Positions 22,141 to 52,166 of a DNA stretch of 64,000 nucleotides are shown one piece after another. The notes beneath the pieces were generated by a model. That model saw only the letters and a list, made by a program, of their open reading frames with translations, had not been told where the DNA came from and made no database searches. The stretch covers positions 12,350,501 through 12,414,500 of the forward strand of contig WPIO01000004.1 in NCBI GenBank assembly GCA_009760855.2, written 5' to 3'. Within the stretch, counting starts at the first letter, position 1. Each line of letters opens with the position of its first letter. This DNA comes from Cristatella mucedo. Lineage: Eukaryota; Bryozoa; Phylactolaemata; Cristatellidae. Made by a program: the position numbers and the translations under genes.

Positions 22141-23512
22141 TCTTGAAAGTTATTTTCTATTCACGAACCCTTGGCAAACCGCTCTTGTTTAAAAGGCAAG
22201 TACCCTTGGCGGCTTTCCAAACGCTGCCGGTCGCTAAACTTACTTGAGTGTTATTTTCCAAGCCATTCTGCTGTCGTGAATCATCGAGAAAAACCTACCG
22301 CGACAGATTTTCCCTTACTATAGCTCTTGCTCATCCAGATGATCCATACAATTTAATCTATTGTTTCAATTTATCTGACTGCTAGAGTTGCACATTTTTT
22401 ATAAATTAAATAGTACTCACGTCTAGTTTCATAGAGGTGAAACTCTTGACCTGGCATACAAGTAAATAATATTTACTTAATAATAGTCCTTACAGAGATA
22501 CAGTGAATCTAAAGAGATGTGTCAGAACAAGAGAGTCTGAAAAATTTATCGCTCGCGTCTCTTTGCATTGTATTTCTTTAGAATATGCTCGCTTGGCTAG
22601 TAGGAGTGTGCCACTCGTCGTGGCGCTAGGATACTGGTCTTTCACTTTCTCTCCAGAGCGCTGGCTGTTATGTTGGTCAGAAAGCCACACTCCAAGAAGC
22701 GCCCTCATCTCAAGTTCTGTCAGTAGATCGCCAATGCGATCACATTTTTGGGAGGCATTCGTCTCAATGATAATGCAGCCCATCTTGGTCTGTTCGCTTT
22801 TTGTCTTCTGTTGGACTGCAGAGGTGTGCAGGTATCTGAGAATAGTAGGACAGCCCTCGAACTGGCGCTCGTGTTCTTACCTTTGATCGGACGGAGGGGG
22901 AAAGGCCAACTGCTGGACAGCCTACTTCGCCAAAACGAGCTTCAGAACACGCATCTCTTGTTTTTTTTTACAGAAGCCATGTAGGCAGTAGACAGTATTT
23001 CATTCGGAATCATTTGGTCGGCAAAAGCTGTCTCGTCGATTGTCAAAGAAATGAGAAGTCGGACGCTTATGGAAAATAAGAAAAACAGCCATAATAATCA
23101 TAGACATAGGTCATTTGGATAACGCTCGAAGTGAGCTTAATCTAAACCCAAGCGCTTGACGGGTGCATGTCGTCGCGGCAGGGCCATTCGCGAAAGCCAG
23201 TCTCTACCCGGAGCTCTTCCCTCGGACTGCCTCACCAGCGCCAGCCAGCAGGGTCCTCGCGGTGACTCGGTCGGCTCGTGCGTTTGTTCTCAGCGGTGCG
23301 TGTGCATGATGCTTCTTTATAGTCATTAGCGAGACTGGAAGCGAGTCGCCGAGTCACGTGCCTGCTGCTCTACGCCAGACTCAAGGTGACGGTTGACGTG
23401 TGTGCGGTTTTGGGCTGCAGTCAGGCGATTCTGCAACGCAACCACTCCTCCCGAAGCTGCCATTCCCCAGTGTGTGACTTATGTTCACGCACACTCATTC
23501 CACATGTATGTA
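22141..23512. other. Intergenic, mostly unassigned; weak transposase-like frame on the minus strand
   Basis: A 97-codon minus frame (22783-22490) reads IIIETNASQKCDR and LLTELEMRALLGVWL, faintly like the N-terminal part of piggyBac-type transposases. 23140-23480 is GC-richer upstream DNA of SLC22-like copy 1 with no recognised promoter element. Confidence 0.3.
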
Positions 23513-23513
23513 T

Positions 23514-23666
<153 letters not shown>

Positions 23667-23757
23667 CATACATACGTAATTATATATCGCGGAAGAGATC
23701 AAGGTTGGTCTCCATGCCTGATTACATTAGTGCACATGCATCCCGGGAGACCCAGTA

Positions 23758-23816
23758 CGCATTTGATAAAGCGCCCTAAGATAACTCAATCTCTTTCTAG
23801 GCGCTTTACATTTGCT
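23758..23816 (-). mobile_element. LINE-A 3' hairpin fragment
   Basis: GCATTTGATAAAGCGCCCTA, AACTCAATCTCTTTCTAGGC and GCTTTACATTTGCT are the reverse complement of the LINE-A end. Only the last 60 bases remain, about 300 bases upstream of an ATG. Confidence 0.75.
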
Positions 23817-24122
23817 TTTACCGGCTCGTCATCTTGCACAGACTTCCTTTTCTCACCCACTTCTCGGGTGGAGTTCCAAAATTCATCAACAAACGGAAAC
23901 TAATTACCGGTAGCTATCGACCGCAGCGGCAGCTGGGTAGCGGACGACCACATTAGGACGTACGTGTGGCAAGCCCGCCCATTTGCCCCAGCACGCCCAG
24001 GTCACCTTGAACCGCCTTCGCCACAGCGGTTCCAATTGATTAGCCTTCCCGTCTGTAGCAACGACGCGTTTTATTGGTACTTAAGTTGACGCTCGGCTAC
24101 GTCGCGGCGCTATGCCCTGTAT

Positions 24123-43335
<19,213 letters not shown>

Positions 43336-44228
43336 CTGTGATGCTTCGCCTTCAGCACATGACTAATCCAGATCGTCCAGACCCGGCCTCTATCGAGAGC
43401 GTGTGCAATATCCTTAGTAAACTGGTGATCCCTAGCTCCTGTGCATGATGTTTTCATTCCGGAACTAGCTTCTTGCTGCCACTCCTACACGGCTGCAAGA
43501 AGGTCTACATGCGATATGCTTGCCTTGATGACAAATTTCTTTTTACTTTTTGTTATGCCTCTATTAAATCTTGCTGAACATCTGCCACTGGCTCAGTGAT
43601 CTGGAAAAAAACATGCAATACCACATACGATTATTTGCCTTGTTATATTCGCTGTAGCAAGTCTTCTAGTGCTTTTTAGCACACTTCTACATGCATTGCT
43701 TCACCTGCCGTGACATGTAAGACGTAGTAGCGACTGTCGACTCGAGCCAGTTGCTCCAGCTACCGACTGCTTCTCCGAGCTTTTTAGAAGTCGATGGGGG
43801 GGGGGGGGTTAACTGTACCGATCCCCGAGAAAAAGGGTACCAGTCCGAAGCAGGCCTCCGCTTGTAGGAGAGGGAAATGGCTCATTTGTCCCCTTGCCTG
43901 CGTCATTGGGTTTGAAGCACTGAAAGTATAAGGTTGAGGAAAACGTTTGTGTGCCGTGTTAAAATAATGATTTTTTTAAATAATTTAACAAAGTATTAAT
44001 TTTAATAAATCTAATGATTTAATAAAAATCACGGTGCACGAATTTTTTTCTATTCCTATAGTAAGCTTCGTCTAGCTGCCACACATTTTCTCTGCATGCC
44101 CTGGCTAGCTCAGAGAGTGCTGAGCTGCTGCAGCATGTCACACCACTTGAATCCCTCTGATGACGTGTATGGATTCATTAGGAAGAAGACATCCCAGCAT
44201 TTATTTCCTCAGTTGGGTGACATGCCTT
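43336..44228. other. Downstream flank of SLC22-like copy 1
   Basis: AATAAA-type hexamers occur at 44005-44010 and nearby but are far from the stop. No other feature is recognised. Confidence 0.35.
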
Positions 44229-45156
44229 GTTAGTTATGGGCAAACCAATTGCGATTCAAAAATTAGAAAGGCTAGCACTCAAAATTGGCTCTGTCAGCAT
44301 ATCTCCTTTTGAATCTGCACGAATTCTAGGTGTCATGTTCCAAAGTGACCTTTCGTTAGACGACCACATCAGCTCCACTGTCAAATCTGCTACTTTCAGC
44401 TACATAGGATTGCTAAAATTCGGGCTTGTTTAGATATGGATGCCACATCTAAGTTGGTCCATGCATTTGTGACACCCGTCTTGACTTCTGTAACTCACTG
44501 CTTGCTGGCCTACCGGCAGGTGCAATCAGGCGCTTACAGCTGGTGCAAAACTCTACAGCAAGGCTTGTCTGTCGTGAACGTCGCATTTGCCACATCACAC
44601 CACTTCTCGCCGACCTGCACTGGCTACTAGTCAAGCAACGGATCAACTTCAAAGTTTTGTCGCTCACTTTTAGTTCTCTTTCTTCTTTGGCTCCAGCCCT
44701 CCTATCAGATCTACTGCCCCGCCAGGGTAAGCATTGTACCACCCACTTTTCGGAATCTAACTGTTTACCTATACCTTGTACAAACCTCAAATCCTTTGGA
44801 GACCATGCATTTAGTTCGTATGCTCCCAAAGCCTGGAATTTACTGCCTACTTTCGTCATGACATCCCCTGACTTGACTGCATTTAAAAAGAAGTTAAAAA
44901 CGCATCTATGTGTGACAGCATTCAGTGGGTCCTTGTGATAGTCCTTTATGTGCTTATGCATGCTGATATGGTTGCGTGCTGCCACTAACCACACTTGCAA
45001 CATGACCCTGTGCATGTCACCCATATCATGTTATTCATGTTGCTTATCAAACATGATAAACTCACCATTCGATCGTGTTTCTTTTGCAGGAAATGTAAAG
45101 CACCTAGAAAGAGATTGAGTTCTTTGAGAACGTTTTATCAAGTGTATTATTATTAT
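44229..45156 (+). mobile_element. LINE-A 5'-truncated copy
   Basis: It runs from LVMGKPIAIQKLERLALKIG through LGVMFQSDLSLDDHIS, LVCRERRICHITPLLADLHW and LLVKQRINFKVLSLT to LCVTAFSGSL, then 3' UTR, hairpin and (ATT)n. Frameshifts occur near 44430 and 44540. It lies between the two convergent SLC22-like genes. Confidence 0.92.
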
Positions 45157-45398
45157 GCCTAGTGGCTCTGGTGTCTCTGCTCTCTGTCGTGTGACATGGT
45201 ACAAAAGGGTGACAGCAGCTAGGACATGCCGACACAAAATGTGGCTTCGTGGTCGACCGGCACAGCTAAGCCCTGCGTTGTGAAACTTACTGCTAGCGAT
45301 TTCCTGAAATTGCCTGGTTCCCATCGAATGCCTGCGCAATGCGCGGGGAAGCACGCCTGAGCTCGGTGGAGGAGCACCCCAGTAAACGTAGTGATAAA

Positions 45399-47303
45399 AT
45401 AATAATAATTATAAATTTTTTCTAGCATCCTCAGAGAACTCAATATCTTTCTACGAACTCGGCATTTGCTGTAAAGGAAGCACGATCGAGTAATTACTGG
45501 TAATCTGCTCAATGATAACAAGCACGACAACATTAGAGGTGACATGCACAGAGTCAGCATGCAATTATGGTTAAGTGGCAGCATGCCCAGTGTCAGCCTG
45601 CATAAGCACAGAAAAGACGAATCACAGGGACCCACTAAAAGCTGTGATAAATAGATGCGTTCTTAGCTTCCTTTTTTTTAAAGTGGCCGAGCCAGGGGAC
45701 GTCGTGACATTAGTCGAAAGTGATTTCTAGGCTATGAGAGCATACAAACTAAAGGCGTCGTCTCCAAAGGATTTGAGGTTCGTACGAGTTGTAGGTAAAC
45801 GGATAGATTCCGAACAGTGGGTACTACGATGGTGGGTACGATGGTACGATGATGCTGTGATCCGGCCTGGTAGTAGGATTAGATTTGATAGGTAGGCTGG
45901 AGCCAAACAATGGAGGAACCTAAAAGTAAGTGACAAAACCTTGGAAGTAGATGAGTTTCCTGACTGGGTGCACTGCAGGTTGGCGAAAAGTGGTTTCATG
46001 TGGCAACTGATGCTCATGACAGACAAGCCTAGCTGCAGAGTTTTGCACCAACTGTTCGCGAATGAATGCACAAGCCGCAGACCAGCAAGCAGTGAGTTAC
46101 AGAAGTAGAGAAGCCACAAGTGCATGGACCAATTAAGATGTAGTATCCTTGTCTAAGGAAGCCTGAGTTTGAGCAATGTTATGTAGCTAAAAGTAGGCAG
46201 ACTTGACTGTGGATCTGATGTGGTCGTCTAATGAAAGGTCACTTTGAAATAGGACACCAAAATTTCGTGCAGAGTCAACAGGAAATATGCTGGCAGAGCC
46301 GATTGTGAGCGTTAACCTGTCCGATTTCTGAATTACACTTGGTTTGCTCATGACTAGTAAGTTGGATTTATCATCATTCAAGAAAGTTTGCTACCATTCA
46401 TGTGCGGATGTCGTCAATACATTCAGCAAGGGAGCTGAGAAAATTCGACGAGCTTTAGGGCTGAGCGAAATCAAATATCAAATGTACAATTGAATGTCAT
46501 CTGTATAGAAGTGAAAGCCTAGATTGTGCCTGACAATTACATCAGCAAGAGGGATAGTGTAAACCGTGAAAAGAGCCGGACCAAGCACAGTGCCCTGTGG
46601 TACCCCATACTTCAGGCGTTCCTCGGATGATCTTTGTCCATTCACGTAAATACTCTCGAGTCTCCCACCGAGTTAGAACTTGAACCATTGCAATGCAGTG
46701 CCAGTGATGCCCAGGCGAGGTGAAAGGCGCTCAAGAAGGACTCAGTGAATGATAGTATCAAAAGCTGCCCGAAAGATAGAGCAAAACAAGCTGAGATATT
46801 CTACCTAAGTCTGCATTCCTAAGTAGTTGTTATACACCCGAAGCAATGCTGACTCTGTAGAGTGATTAACACTAAAACCAGAACAGAACTTACTAGCAAG
46901 GCTTGAAATTTCAATACGTGAGTTCAGCTGGTCTGCAACGACTCGTTTCAGTGCCTTTGATAGGAACAGTAGAAGGGAGACTGGGCGGAAGTTGCTCACG
47001 TTCTCCTAGTCTAGTGATGGTTTCTTTAGTAGTAGCCTGACTACAGGTTTTTTGAAAAGTGCTGGGACATGAACTGAGTAATAACATGTTTATGATGTTA
47101 GTTATGTATGGCAGTGGCAGATAAATTCATCGTAGAAGCAGGACAGTGGGGAGTAGGGTCCAAAGGACTAGTTGTAGGCATTGAGGCACTGCACGAAATT
47201 GAGGGACAGGATTTCAGAAAGGATGCTGTCACCCTGGGGATGGACTCTCTGATTTCATCTGTCTTTTAGACAAAGAAGCTAGTGGAGCTATCGGCTAGGT
47301 CTC
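45399..47303 (-). mobile_element. LINE-A copy, tail-to-tail with the preceding one
   Basis: On the minus strand it extends from the endonuclease-RT linker (47303) through FCSGFSVNHSTESALLRVYN, the motif A, PQG and YADD regions (all degraded), LVMSKPSVIQKSDRLTLTIG and the ORF end to the hairpin and tail at 45399. It has many stops and is older-looking than 16099-17736. Confidence 0.88.
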
Positions 47304-48388
47304 CTGCCTTTGTGAAAATCGTGGAAATTACACCACTGCCATAATTACTCAGGACAGATGACTCTGAAATATGACCATTTGGCATAAGATACATCGAAAT
47401 ATCGGCTACCTTTGTGACAGTGAATTTAAGCATGTGGTCCTCGGACTTATTCACACGAACACGGGACACTTCCAGATGCGGTCGTCACTGTGCCGAGTTT
47501 TGCTTTTCATTGAAAAATATTTTACTATATTGTGTATTGTGCTAAGTGATGCCAAGGAACACAGAACTAGTAATCCACTGACGTACCTTTTAAGTGGGAG
47601 CATAGTCCAAAGACTACACATAAAAAAGAACTAGGATCTACAAATTCTGCAAAGGACTGGAAACTAGAACTTCCTGACGAGATTCCTACATGTATGCCTT
47701 CAAATAATCATCAAGGGTGCTGACATGGTGACGATTCATTCATAACCGTTTTGCCACAGCCTACGGGCCATAGCATCAACAGTAATCCAGACAAACTTAA
47801 AAATTGTGCAGATTCTGTAGAGCCACCACTAGCAGACACTAGCAAAACTCCTGCAATGTCACTGTTGGATCTTGCAATCCGAAGTAATCGAGATCACGAA
47901 AAGCCCATTTATTCATTTGAAGCATTTCAGTGGAGCAAACAGGCTGGTCAAGTAAATCGCGAACTATAGTAAACACCGTGGACTACAATGGGGGCATACT
48001 TCTTTAATTCAGATTGCAGCAGCGTCTGATTGAAAATAAGAGGTGCTCAATATATAGCTAAGATGGCTATTATCAGCGAGATTGAGACAACGATTCTAAT
48101 TCATTTTATTTAAATTTAGAGTGTCCTTTGCAGATATTTCGAGCTTGGACTCAAACACCATAATATTGACGTTTCAATGATTAGCAGTGAGGCATAATCG
48201 CAAGATGGGACTGACAACAGAGGGAAATGCAGATTCGCTCATCAAGGGTGCATCAGCAAATGTTTGCAGGGCAGTGCATGCTCGAACCACTGTAGCTTAG
48301 CATCTGCAGCGCTAGATGAGATGGTGTGAATAACTTCAATATTAAACATTTGTAGCCATTCGCGAATGCGGATCAAGCCTAGATTTTA
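47304..48388. other. Intergenic between the convergent SLC22-like genes, unassigned
   Basis: Short open frames only; no repeat end is recognised. Confidence 0.35.
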
Positions 48389-49626
48389 GATCAAGCCCAA
48401 ATTTTAGCATTCTTATATAGCTGAAAGTAGGCAGATTTGACTGTGGAGCTGATGTGGTCGTCTAACGAGAGGTCACTTTGGAACATGACTCCTAGATTTC
48501 GAGCTGATTCAACTGGAGATATGCTGGCAGAGCCAATTTTGAGCGTCAGCCTTTCCAATTACGGAATCACACTGGGTTTGCCCATAACTAGTAAGTTAGT
48601 TTTATCATCGTTTAGTTTTAGAAAATTTGCTGCCATCCATGTGCAGATGTCATCAATCCATGCAGCAAGTGAGTTTAGAGAATTTTAGGTGCTCGAAGGC
48701 TGGGAGGGATCAAAGCAAAGGTACAACTGAGTGTCATCCGCATAGAAGTGAAAGCCTAGATTGTGCTTGGCAATCACATCTGCAAGAGGGAGAGAGTATA
48801 AACCGTGAAAAGAATCGGACCTAGCACGGAGCCCTGAGGTACCCCATATTTCAGAGGTACCCCGGATGATCTTTGTCCATTCACATCAACACTCTGGAGT
48901 CTGCCACTGAGATAGGACCTGGACCATTGCAGAGCAGTGCCAGTGATGCCCAAGCGAGGTGAGAGGCGCTCTAGAAGAACTTGGTGATCAATAATATCAA
49001 AAGCTGCCGAAAGATCGAGCAAAACAACAGAAATTCTACCCATGTCTACATTCATAAATAGGTCGTTGTACACCCGAAGCAATGCTGGCTCTGTGGAGTG
49101 ATTAGCTCTAAAGCCAGACTGGAACTTACAAGTAAGGTTTGAAGTTTCAATATATGAGTTCAGCTGGTCTGCCACAACTCGTTCCAGTGTCTTTGATAGA
49201 AATGGTAGAAGGAGACTTTCTTGAGTAGTGGCATGACTACAGCTTTTTTGAAAGGTGCTGGGACATGACATGAGGCTAATGACATAATGTTAGTTATGCA
49301 TGGCAGCAGTAGATAAATGCAACGTAGAAGCAGGACAGTGGGAATAGGGTCCAGAGGACTTGTTGTCTTCTTTGATTGGGATATGAACTTTAGGACGAGA
49401 TCACAAGTAACCTGCTTAAAAGTAGACATTGAGGAGCAGCCAGGAATCGGGGAACAGCATCCTAGTGGGGATGTTGTCATCGCATGGATGGACTCCCTGA
49501 TCTTGTCTATCTTCTGCATCAAGAATCGAGAGAAACGATCGGCTAGATCATCACAATAATCATCAGGTAAGGAGCTAATCTGGGAGCGGTTGAGGAGATG
49601 CTTGATCGTCGACATCAGCATTTTTC
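48389..49626 (-). mobile_element. LINE-A copy, linker and RT, both ends missing
   Basis: On the minus strand: [79 protein letters not shown], then FHFYADD and LVMGKPSVIP. The 3' UTR is absent: it stops at about 48389 beside a small direct duplication (GATCAAGCC). Confidence 0.9.
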
Positions 49627-50023
49627 GACATTCGACATAAGCATTTTAGCACTAATCTGGGTGCTGGCGACATCTCTGTTGCAAGAAAAAGAGGTCTCAG
49701 CGTTGCCAATCGCAATCGACACCGGCTCTGATAACTGTTATATACGCATCTAACGTATGCACCGCACTGTAAAAAGTACCTCCTTAGCAACGCTGAGAAG
49801 CTTACGTTTTCCAGAAATTAATAAATATAGCTTACATTTCTGAGAAAGTAACCAAACTTTCTTGTGTAGCTAACGTATTGCCAAGATTTACTTGGGCAGT
49901 GTAGAATTAATATTTATCTGCAGAAGAGCTTTAGCAGTTTCTACGTCGCTTGCAGAGTGTAGTAAGGCTGTTTGTGCTGCAGTACTCAAGGGCTCTAGGC
50001 CTTATTTATGGATCGCGAGTGAA

Positions 50024-50098
50024 GCAAATGTAGAACGCCTCTAAAAAGATTTGAGTTCGCTGAGGGTAGTTTATCAAATGTACTATTATTATTATGAG
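50024..50098 (+). mobile_element. LINE-A 3' tail only
   Basis: GCAAATGTAGAACGCCTCTA, then the hairpin, GTTTATCAAATGTACTATTA and a short ATT tail; about 75 bases. Confidence 0.75.
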
Positions 50099-50440
50099 CT
50101 GCCGTAAAAAACCCTTCTACTCGTTGCCGAGTCTCGAGGACACCTTTTCGTCGAAGGATTCCGCTATCCCAAGGCGTCTCTAAACAGCTAAAACTGCACC
50201 TGTGAAGTCTGTATCGATATCTTGAAGCTGACGTTTGCCAAATTTTTGCGTTTGGAATATTTACGCAAATCGTAGCTGGATAGCTAATGCAAAATCGACC
50301 TTTTCTTTGCATGGTCCATTACTGCCCAAGGATCGCCAAGAGCGATGTTTGAATGTAATAAAAACAGAAGCTTAAAATACGAACTGACATGGCGATTTCT
50401 GCAGTAAAATTGAGTAATTGGGTCCATGTAATTCGTCCAG

Positions 50441-50719
50441 TACGTGCTTACACCTACTGACGCTGTGCATGCAGCCACTAACCACATCAGCATGCTGACC
50501 CTGCGCATGTCATTCCTAACCACGTTATGCTTGTTTTCCTTGAGCATGCTAACTAATGCTAATGCTAACAATAATAATTAACTAATAACTAACTAATAAT
50601 ACTAACTAATAAATAACATGCATACTAATCATTTGATCGTTCTTCTTTTTCAGCAAATGTAAAATGCCTAGAAAGAGATTGTGTTCTTCTAAGGTGCTAT
50701 ATAACATGTATTATTATTA
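50441..50719 (+). mobile_element. LINE-A 3' UTR with an internal expanded AACTAAT repeat
   Basis: It contains ACCCTGCGCATGTCATTCCT, then AACTAATAACTAACTAATAA-type repeats at about 50560-50625 where other copies have none, then the hairpin and ATT tail. Confidence 0.8.
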
Positions 50720-51057
50720 AGCTATCTTGTAAATGTCACTAGCTCGGAAACTGTCACATTTCCATGAGCATTGTTGCATACAATTAAACACAAGTAGATC
50801 CTATAATTGTTCCTAATCCATTGCTACGGAAGAATTGTGAGAGTAGAGACGAAATATTTTCATAACGAACGCAGTATTTTTGCTGAATTTTCTTCTAGGT
50901 AACCAAGTTTTAAAATTTCTGTTTCACCGATGCAAAATCAGCATTTTGAAAGTAACATTAAAATAATGTCTACCTTTATAGATGACTGATAGGACTCTTT
51001 AGTTGACTCAAGCAGTCTCGAACAAAGCGAGCAGTGAGAAGTGCATACTCAAGCATG

Positions 51058-51518
51058 AAGCAGGCCAAGCATCGTACCACCCGCTTTTCGGAATCCAACA
51101 GCCTACAAATACCTCATACAAACCTTAAATCCTTTGGAGACCGTGCATTTAGTTCGTATGCTCCCAAAGCCTGGAACTCCCTCCCGACCTGCGTCAGAAC
51201 GTCCCCTGACTTGACCACATTTAAAAAGAATTTAAAAACACCTTTTTAAGACAGCATTTAGTGGGTCCTGTGACTCTTCCTTCATGTGCTTATGTGTGCT
51301 GACACTGTGCATTCTGCCACTAACTACATTTGCATACTGACCCTGTGCATGTCACCCCTAACCATGTTATTCATTTTGTTTGTTTATCAAGCATGATATT
51401 ACTCACCATTCAATTGCATTTCCCTTTGCAGCAAATGCAAAGTGCCTAGAGAGAGATTGAGTTTTCTGGGGGCGCAAGTTTATCAAGTGCATTACTATTA
51501 TTATTATTATTATTATTG
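51058..51518 (+). mobile_element. LINE-A 5'-truncated copy
   Basis: It encodes KHRTTRFSESNSLQIPHTN, LKSFGDRAFSSYAPKAWNSL and PTCVRTSPDLTTFKKNLKT. A TAA then replaces the usual LFRTAFSGSL end. 3' UTR, hairpin and (ATT)n follow. It lies about 450 bases downstream of SLC22-like copy 2. Confidence 0.92.
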
Positions 51519-51840
51519 AATGAGCTCTCTCGTGCTAATAATATGCAGGTGAGCCAATGGGAGGTTGGCACTGTCGCAAGGTATAAGCTAAGTTTCCCTA
51601 TCTTGTGGTTAAATGTATTACCAATTCACCCATGCATGCCACACCAAATGCTACACCTAAGTCTCAAGCACTTCGTCAATGTTAATTCAGATGGCAAGCA
51701 GATATGAGAATACAATATATTTTGGTCACTACAAATGTGACTGCCAAGAGTTGCAACTGGCTGATCCTCGGATGATGATCATCCGGCCGGGTCGGCAAGG
51801 TCGCGGTGCTATAGTACAGGTCTGTGGCAACTGCGAATGA

Positions 51841-51846
51841 TTTATT
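51841..51846 (-). promoter_or_regulatory. Candidate poly(A) signal of SLC22-like copy 2
   Basis: TTTATT on the + strand reads AATAAA on the minus strand, 120 bases after the stop codon of the gene. Confidence 0.5.
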
Positions 51847-51965
51847 TCATGCGTTACGTGAAACTGTTTTTCATCTGTAAGAAAACCATCGTTCAGTGCA
51901 TGCTGGGACATCAGACTGGTCAAAAGTGAAGTTGCTGCCGCACGGAGCCCACGCCGATGCCATCA

Positions 51966-52166
51966 CTAAAGCTGCTGCACACTGCGACTGTACGAGGCAG
52001 TCTCCTCGGGCAGCAAGCTTTTTCTTACCCTCCTCGTTCTGAGGAGGTCGTCGGCCGTCTCCGGCAGCGGCTGATTGAGCGTCTCCGGCAGCCGACCGTT
52101 CAGGAGCCCAGCTGTGAGTGCAAGCAGCCCGAACGCCAGGAACTGCAAGTTATGCTGAGCTTGATC
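51966..52166 (-). CDS. SLC22-like copy 2, terminal exon 9
   Basis: The acceptor CCTTTGAAG ends at 52167 and the TAG stop is at 51968-51966. It encodes helix 12 (LQFLAFGLLALTAGLLNG), RLPETLNQPLPETADD, and a basic tail ending VQQL that is 22 residues longer than in copy 1. Confidence 0.92.
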   Translation of the reverse strand, partial: DQAQHNLQFLAFGLLALTAGLLNGRLPETLNQPLPETADDLLRTRRVRKSLLPEETASYSRSVQQL

